Shown here one piece after another: positions 51,501-57,643 of a stretch of 64,000 nucleotides of DNA (position 1 is its first letter; every line of letters begins with the position of its first letter). The position numbers were made by a program, and so were the translations under genes. The notes below the pieces were generated by a model, which saw nothing but the letters and a program-made list of their open reading frames with translations, was not told where the DNA came from and did not search any database. Where the stretch lies: contig CM028913.1 in NCBI GenBank assembly GCA_016801845.1, positions 21,294,065 to 21,358,064 of the forward strand. Direction: 5' to 3'. This DNA is from Polydactylus sextarius (Eukaryota; Chordata; Actinopteri; Polynemidae).

Positions 51501-54500
51501 GAGGTGCTTATCTTGAATGACGTGGTGCCGTCCGCATGAACTATTTAAGGTGGGTGAGACCACCGGAGGCGGATAGACACGTTCACCAGCCAATCAGGAT
51601 TTGTTGTAATGAGATTAATGCTTATAGCGAGGCGTGCAACCCATAGTGAGACATCTCACGACTTCCACTTTCTTGTGGAAACACTGTAGAGACCCTTAAA
51701 AACAGCCTTAACTCTCTCTCTTAACTCTTCACTCTGAACTATGCAGAGCATATAGAGAAACGGTATATAACACAAACCAGAGCCATTTATCTGAAAGAGC
51801 TACACCACTGGAGTCAGCTAGCCCCCAACAGCCCCTTGCATACAATCCTTGCCAGGTAGTAAATGCAACTCCAGCCATTTGGCAGAACTTTTTGAAACTA
51901 CTGCTTAGCAACAACTCTCAGCTCCAGTAAATAGTCTGAGTCACTGAAGCTTCAGTGAAAAGAATTACAAACCCCCAAGCGCCAGAAAATGACAGAAATT
52001 TCCGTCGAAAATGATACTTAACACGTCCTCCCTTCATGCAGCTTGAACCTTAAATCAAAGGGTCTAATTTGAAGTATGAACGTGAGTAATCTCACTCGGG
52101 GAGCATGAACTTAAAAGACTAAAAAAAAAGTCTTCTTCCAACTGGCAGCCCAGTATGAATTGGAATTATCTGGGTTAAAGTGATACAGGCGCAGCTTGAC
52201 GCCCCAGTTTGAGAAGGGATGCCTCCTCCCAGGATTAGCAGCGGTGAAAGCTCATAGGGACTCTAGACAGACAACTAACTGCTCACTGTCCAATTCCTCT
52301 GCTTCAGTTTATCTCTGTTCTCCATCCCACCCTCCCTCCCTTCGGTCCTTGTCTCTGTTTCAACTTCTTCTGCGAGCTCCCTCTTCTTCCCATCTCCTGA
52401 TTTGGCTCATCATCCTGTACTGCGTTGGCTTCTTTTCATGCTGCTTCTCTCACATGCTATCCTTTCCTTCTTTCGTCTGAAATTCAACACTTTCTTTGAT
52501 CTGTTACACTTTATGTCTTTCTCTTGTCTCCTCTTGAGCTCTCTGGCTTTTCTCAATTTTTCTTTTTGTTGCCAGTGGCTTTTTTTTTCTTTCCTTTTCT
52601 ATCCCCTCTTCCTCTCCTTAACCTCTTAATTCTCTCATTCTCGTCACTTAATTTATCTTTCTCTCATCCCCTATTTATTTCCAAACATTTCCTCCTCCTA
52701 TTGTCTCTTCCTCATTGTCTTTCCTATCTTTTCACTTCCCTCCCTATTTTTGATTTCTTGTTTTCTCTCCCTCCCTCCAGATTAGCCCAATACCGACATC
52801 CCTGTGAGTATTCAGGCTACAGTTGCTTCACTAATTCTCAGGATTTGTGGATGACAAATGCTGGGTTGTACTGTCACCACATGATAGCTACCATACTACA
52901 CGAGGGAAATGAGGATAGTGTGTGTACCTGCGTGCGTGTGTGTGTGTGCGAGTGTTTGGCGCCTATTCAGCAGGCGTCGTTTGATGTGGTCGGCATCTCA
53001 CCGCTTACAAGAACTACTCTGCTCAACGAGACAGTACTTAACCCAAATCCACTCTTCTTCTTTCCACCTCTCTGCACTTTTTTATTTCCTCTACTGCTCA
53101 CATGGAACACTGTTCTCTTCTATCACATCTCTTCTTATTCTTATCCTTCGGGTTTAAAGTCTCTTCTCCCTCTGCTCCTCTTTCCTTTGCCTTCACCTCT
53201 GCTCTTTCATCCCCTCTCCTCCTCTCCTGTCCTTTAGTGGCTAAGCACCATTTTCTGGATTTTTATCATTTTACCTGTGTAAATGATGCTTTATCTCTTG
53301 CTGTATTAGGTGTGCGTGTGTGTGTGCCTCTTAAGGGCTTGCTGAATATAAAGATGATCCCTCCTTGTGTGCTGTCTAAACCCATAATGTTCTGCTTGCT
53401 TTCCAACCAGCAGAGGGAGAAAAAAAAATCACCATTAAATCCTCAACTGGGTTAATTTTGCAGGAGATGACTGACATCCTACAAGGATGAAATATTTAAT
53501 ACCAGAATATGGTGTTATAACACACTCCATTTTCAAAGCCTGGGTCACTGCTAATATACTGGCAGCAACTCATTAAATTTAGTATTTATGGGATAATTTC
53601 AGTAATTGGGTCTAATTTTTGTATTGTTGTCCATCACTCATACCATGAATAATAATATCATATTCTCCAAGTTACACAAAAATGAATTAAATACATTATT
53701 TAACGTCTAGACTGTGGTATTTAAGGGCAAAGTCAACAGAAGAAATCAGACGATCAATCCACTTTTGAACAAACACCTGCGTGTATCCATTACTGACTGT
53801 AATGGACTTACTGTAACAATACTTACTGTAATTTTCAGGGGGAAATTTGGGCTCTTTAGCAACATTTCTGGAGAACTAACTTGTAGTTGTACTAACAAAT
53901 ACTATGACAGCTAATGTGAAAACAGTTAGCTAAATGCTAGCCCTATAATCGCTACTGGTCGGTTCATTATCACGTGATACAACAATGACTTTCTGATTGG
54001 CTGTTGCTCCACAGGTACTCTACAGTTACCAAAATGGGTAAGAAAATAACTTAAAATTGCATAAACCAACGTCTTATGGTGTAGTTTCCATGGTTTCTAT
54101 CTTCCTTGCTCCAAACTAGAGTAAACAAAATAATAATAATAATCACGTGACCGCTTATCACATTAATTCTTCTCAACCAATCGCTCCTTAACAATGTAAT
54201 TGGTGGCGCGCTCAGTGTGAACATAAACGTAACACTACTGGCAGTAGCTGACATATTAGCAGTGTATCTCTGTCATAACTTTATCTCCGAGTGATCATTT
54301 AGCATATAAATAAAGCCAAAATCACCTCACAGCTGTTGTCTTTCACATCTGAGCCTGTTGGTCACACGACGTCACGGTTATAAAATCAGGATTTTAGCAG
54401 CAGCTTGGAAATTGCTTGGCACAGAGTGCTGGATAACATGTAGTGTTAATGGTGCCACGCTTCAGTCTCATGTTTCCTTGTTTGACAACTGAAATAGAAA

Positions 54501-57500
54501 AACATATAAATGAGAGCAGCTCTACTGTGAATTTGGGTGTAATAAAATGGTGTATATGTACACCAAGACAGAAGGATATAGATAAAAGGCTGAGAGAGGC
54601 TGACACTAAGCAGGATGCAAATTGTGTTGTGGTGACATTATGAATATGCTAATTCAAATATTACAGAGAAAGAGAGACTAGTTTTTTTCTAGACTTGTTT
54701 GTATTCTGTCTGTCTCATGAAAACAATAGCCAAAAAAAAAGAAAAGAAGATTAAGATTCATGCAAATAAAACTTAATTATGACTTTATAGTCTGTCCAAA
54801 AGGCCAAAAATGATCTGCAGTGGGGATTACAAGTAATGATTTCTATATAGTTTCATTCAAAATGTAGATCACCCAATTTATATTTACATGAATTCATATG
54901 ACTCAAAAAAAGTTGCAGCAACAAGCTAAGTTGCATTTTAAAGAAGTTATTTCCCTCAACTACGATTTTTTGGCTTCAGGCTCTGCACAATATTCTACTC
55001 TGTGATTTGTGGGAAGTGGGTCTATGTCACACCGCAACTACATTACCTCAACACTCAATATTCCTGCCTACACAGTGACACCCATGCTGTGTAATTTGAC
55101 ATATGCATGCTTTTTAGATGTGGAGTGAACCGGATATCCAGCCTGATAAACCGTCTTTGTTCTTGTGCCGTTCTGTCTAAAACCTCTAAAAATCCTTCAT
55201 CAGCTCTTGTTCGCACTAATTAAAGTTAATTTTGTTTATACACAATTGCAGAACATTATCTTTGCGCTCCAACAATGACAAGAGGGCAAAAATTATAGAG
55301 AGCCTCCTGCTCTTCACATCTCCCACGATTCAATGCTCCATTTCGTCCAAAGTGGCTAATGATTATGACAAGCTGGATTAACATCAGCAGCGGCAGCGGT
55401 AGAGTGGTGAGGTGACAGCAGTCGAAGGTTTGGGTAATGTAGCTGTTTTTAAATTCAAAACAGGTCGTTCTATCTCGTGCTCTCTTTTGTTTATAAATAA
55501 ATGATTCCTCATCATTGGCTTTTCTCGCTGCTCATTATAACCGAAATTACTGGCCAACACTTTCACTCATACTCGCTCAGCAGGATACTGTCTAACCACA
55601 CATTCACCACACACACAAACACATCCAGACACAGTGCAATATCTTTGTAAATGTTCTCTTGAGCACATAATGTTGCGATGTGTCCTGAAGCACAGTATTG
55701 ACTCCGAGTGTCAGCCAATCAACAAAATCAATGACAATAATTAACTATTGCTCACAGTGAACAGACAAACATAAACACACAAGACCCCTCACACACATTT
55801 AACAACTTTGCAAGGACTGTCTTGAAAAGTATTGTTTCATTAAAAGAAAAACATGTTAATTATTTTTTCTTTTTTCAGATGTAACAGTGGCAAACGCCCA
55901 CCAATGCAGGATCTTTGCTCCATCTATTCTGCTTCTGTCACTGCTGCATTGGAGACGGCAACACACAATGTCAGGTCACCGCTCGCCACCTCCGAGGACT
56001 GAGCAGGGAGCAAATCTACATTTCCCCTCTTCAGGGATTTTTAAGGCCACAGTAACAACAATCCACTATGTTGCACAATTTCTGCATGAAGAACAGCATC
56101 AGACTTGTGTCCACAGGTAAGATAAATGAGAGAAGTGTTGAATGTAGCTGAGGTTTCATCTGCAGTATTGGACCATATTGTGTCCTAAAAAAAAAAAATC
56201 GATTCATATACAGGTTGTTTTTTTAGGAGATATAATGCTGCAGAGAAAACGTTTTAGCCAACAGTTTCATATGCGTCTTAGGATTAATCTAATTTAATTC
56301 GGTGAACTCCTGACTTTTCATTTCACAATTTTTCGCCTATAAGCTGGACTGGATCTCAACAACTACTACAGTGATTGGCTTATAATGTCACACATATTCA
56401 TTGTCCCGAGATGCTGAATCTTAATGTTCTTGGTGAACTCTTTATTTTTCATCCAGCACAAATCTCTCAACAGATATAAATGGTGATTGGAGGAAAAAAT
56501 CCCTCAGACTTTTCTAGCTGCTCCAGCATCATCAGGTTGAAATTTCAATGTGTCCAGCTGCCAAACCATGATGATAATAGACAGACAGAAACTGGAAAAA
56601 CTTAGTATATTAAGGTAACGCAAGTATCAATTACATTCCAAGTAAATTCATAGAGGATAATGTTGTAAGATAAGATTTCAGAGCTGCCATGTAATTTAGG
56701 TTGTCACAAAATTTCATGTCAAATCTAAGAGAAAAACTTGCACACAAAAAATTTCACAACTTATACTTCATATGCAAGTAGTAAAAATCAATAATTTCTT
56801 GAACATGATGTAATAATGAATTACTACAGTAACACTCTTGGACTAAAATTATCTTAAAACAACATTCCTGGCCTAAATACCAGATCATTTGAAGTGGTGA
56901 GGAAGCCTTCCCAGGACTCACCCATTCCTCACTTGTGGGAGTTCCTGACAAAATCCAGACTTGTGTGTTGTATATACAAACATCCTCCAAGGGTAGGACA
57001 CACACACTAATCCTTAGGCTCAAATCCCCACTGACCAGATGTTGCAGCTTACAGGGATGGACTGGGGGCAAAAAATTAATGGCTATCACATGCTCTCTAA
57101 TGAAGAGATTGAGCAGGGCATGCTCCCACAGTGTCTGGGAGGTCGACAATGTTCTGTCATGGGATCAAGTCCCAGTCTAATTTATGCTGTCGTACTTTTG
57201 TCTCACCTCTAGTTTCTGAAAACCACGACCTATAGAACTTTAATCGCACGCAGGAGAAAAAACTAGATACAAAACTACAAAGAAAAGCTACTTCCATTTC
57301 AAGAAAATCAATAAAAACACAAAGTAGTCTCATAATTTGCAGGAAAAATTGATCTGAAACAAAAACTTAAAACCTAACAAAGATCACAATAAAAAAAAAA
57401 AAAATTATTTCAGGGTCTGGTTTCACTTTTAATTTATCAGTAAAAATAGATCAATAAGAGTCTTGTGTTGTGTGTGAATTATTGATTTTAAAACGATTTC

Positions 57501-57605
57501 AGAGACAAAGAAAGAGAAAAATTAGATTTCTCTGTGCACTGTTCCTTTAACCAAGACCTGCTGCTTCCCTGCTACTCTAACTCCACATCCTGGAAGGAAT
57601 GTGAG

Positions 57606-57643
<38 letters not shown>

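Larger units (their letters stand above)
48898..51662 (+). mobile_element. broken DIRS-like tyrosine-recombinase retroelement
   Basis: DIRS elements encode Gag, reverse transcriptase/RNase H and a tyrosine recombinase, and end in inverted repeats rather than LTRs. Here inverted ends (about 48898-49065 and 51495-51662) and an internal complementary region (51371-51480) flank fragments of Gag, RNase H and recombinase in several frames. The reverse transcriptase core is missing: Gag-like sequence joins the end of RNase H near 49915-49935. The coding part has frameshifts and stops, so it should be inactive. It lies in a col14a1 intron, antisense to that gene. Base composition is visibly more GC-rich than its flanks. 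Confidence 0.75.

Noticed and set aside
52787..52809. 23-bp plus-strand mini-exon between CCTCCAG and GTGAGT
   Set aside because: In a pyrimidine-rich block AG acceptor look-alikes are expected; no adjoining exons.
57080..57180. Possible second tRNA/SINE head (GGATCAAGTCCCAG motif)
   Set aside because: Only the B-box-like stretch is convincing; no A-box at the right distance and no recognisable SINE body.
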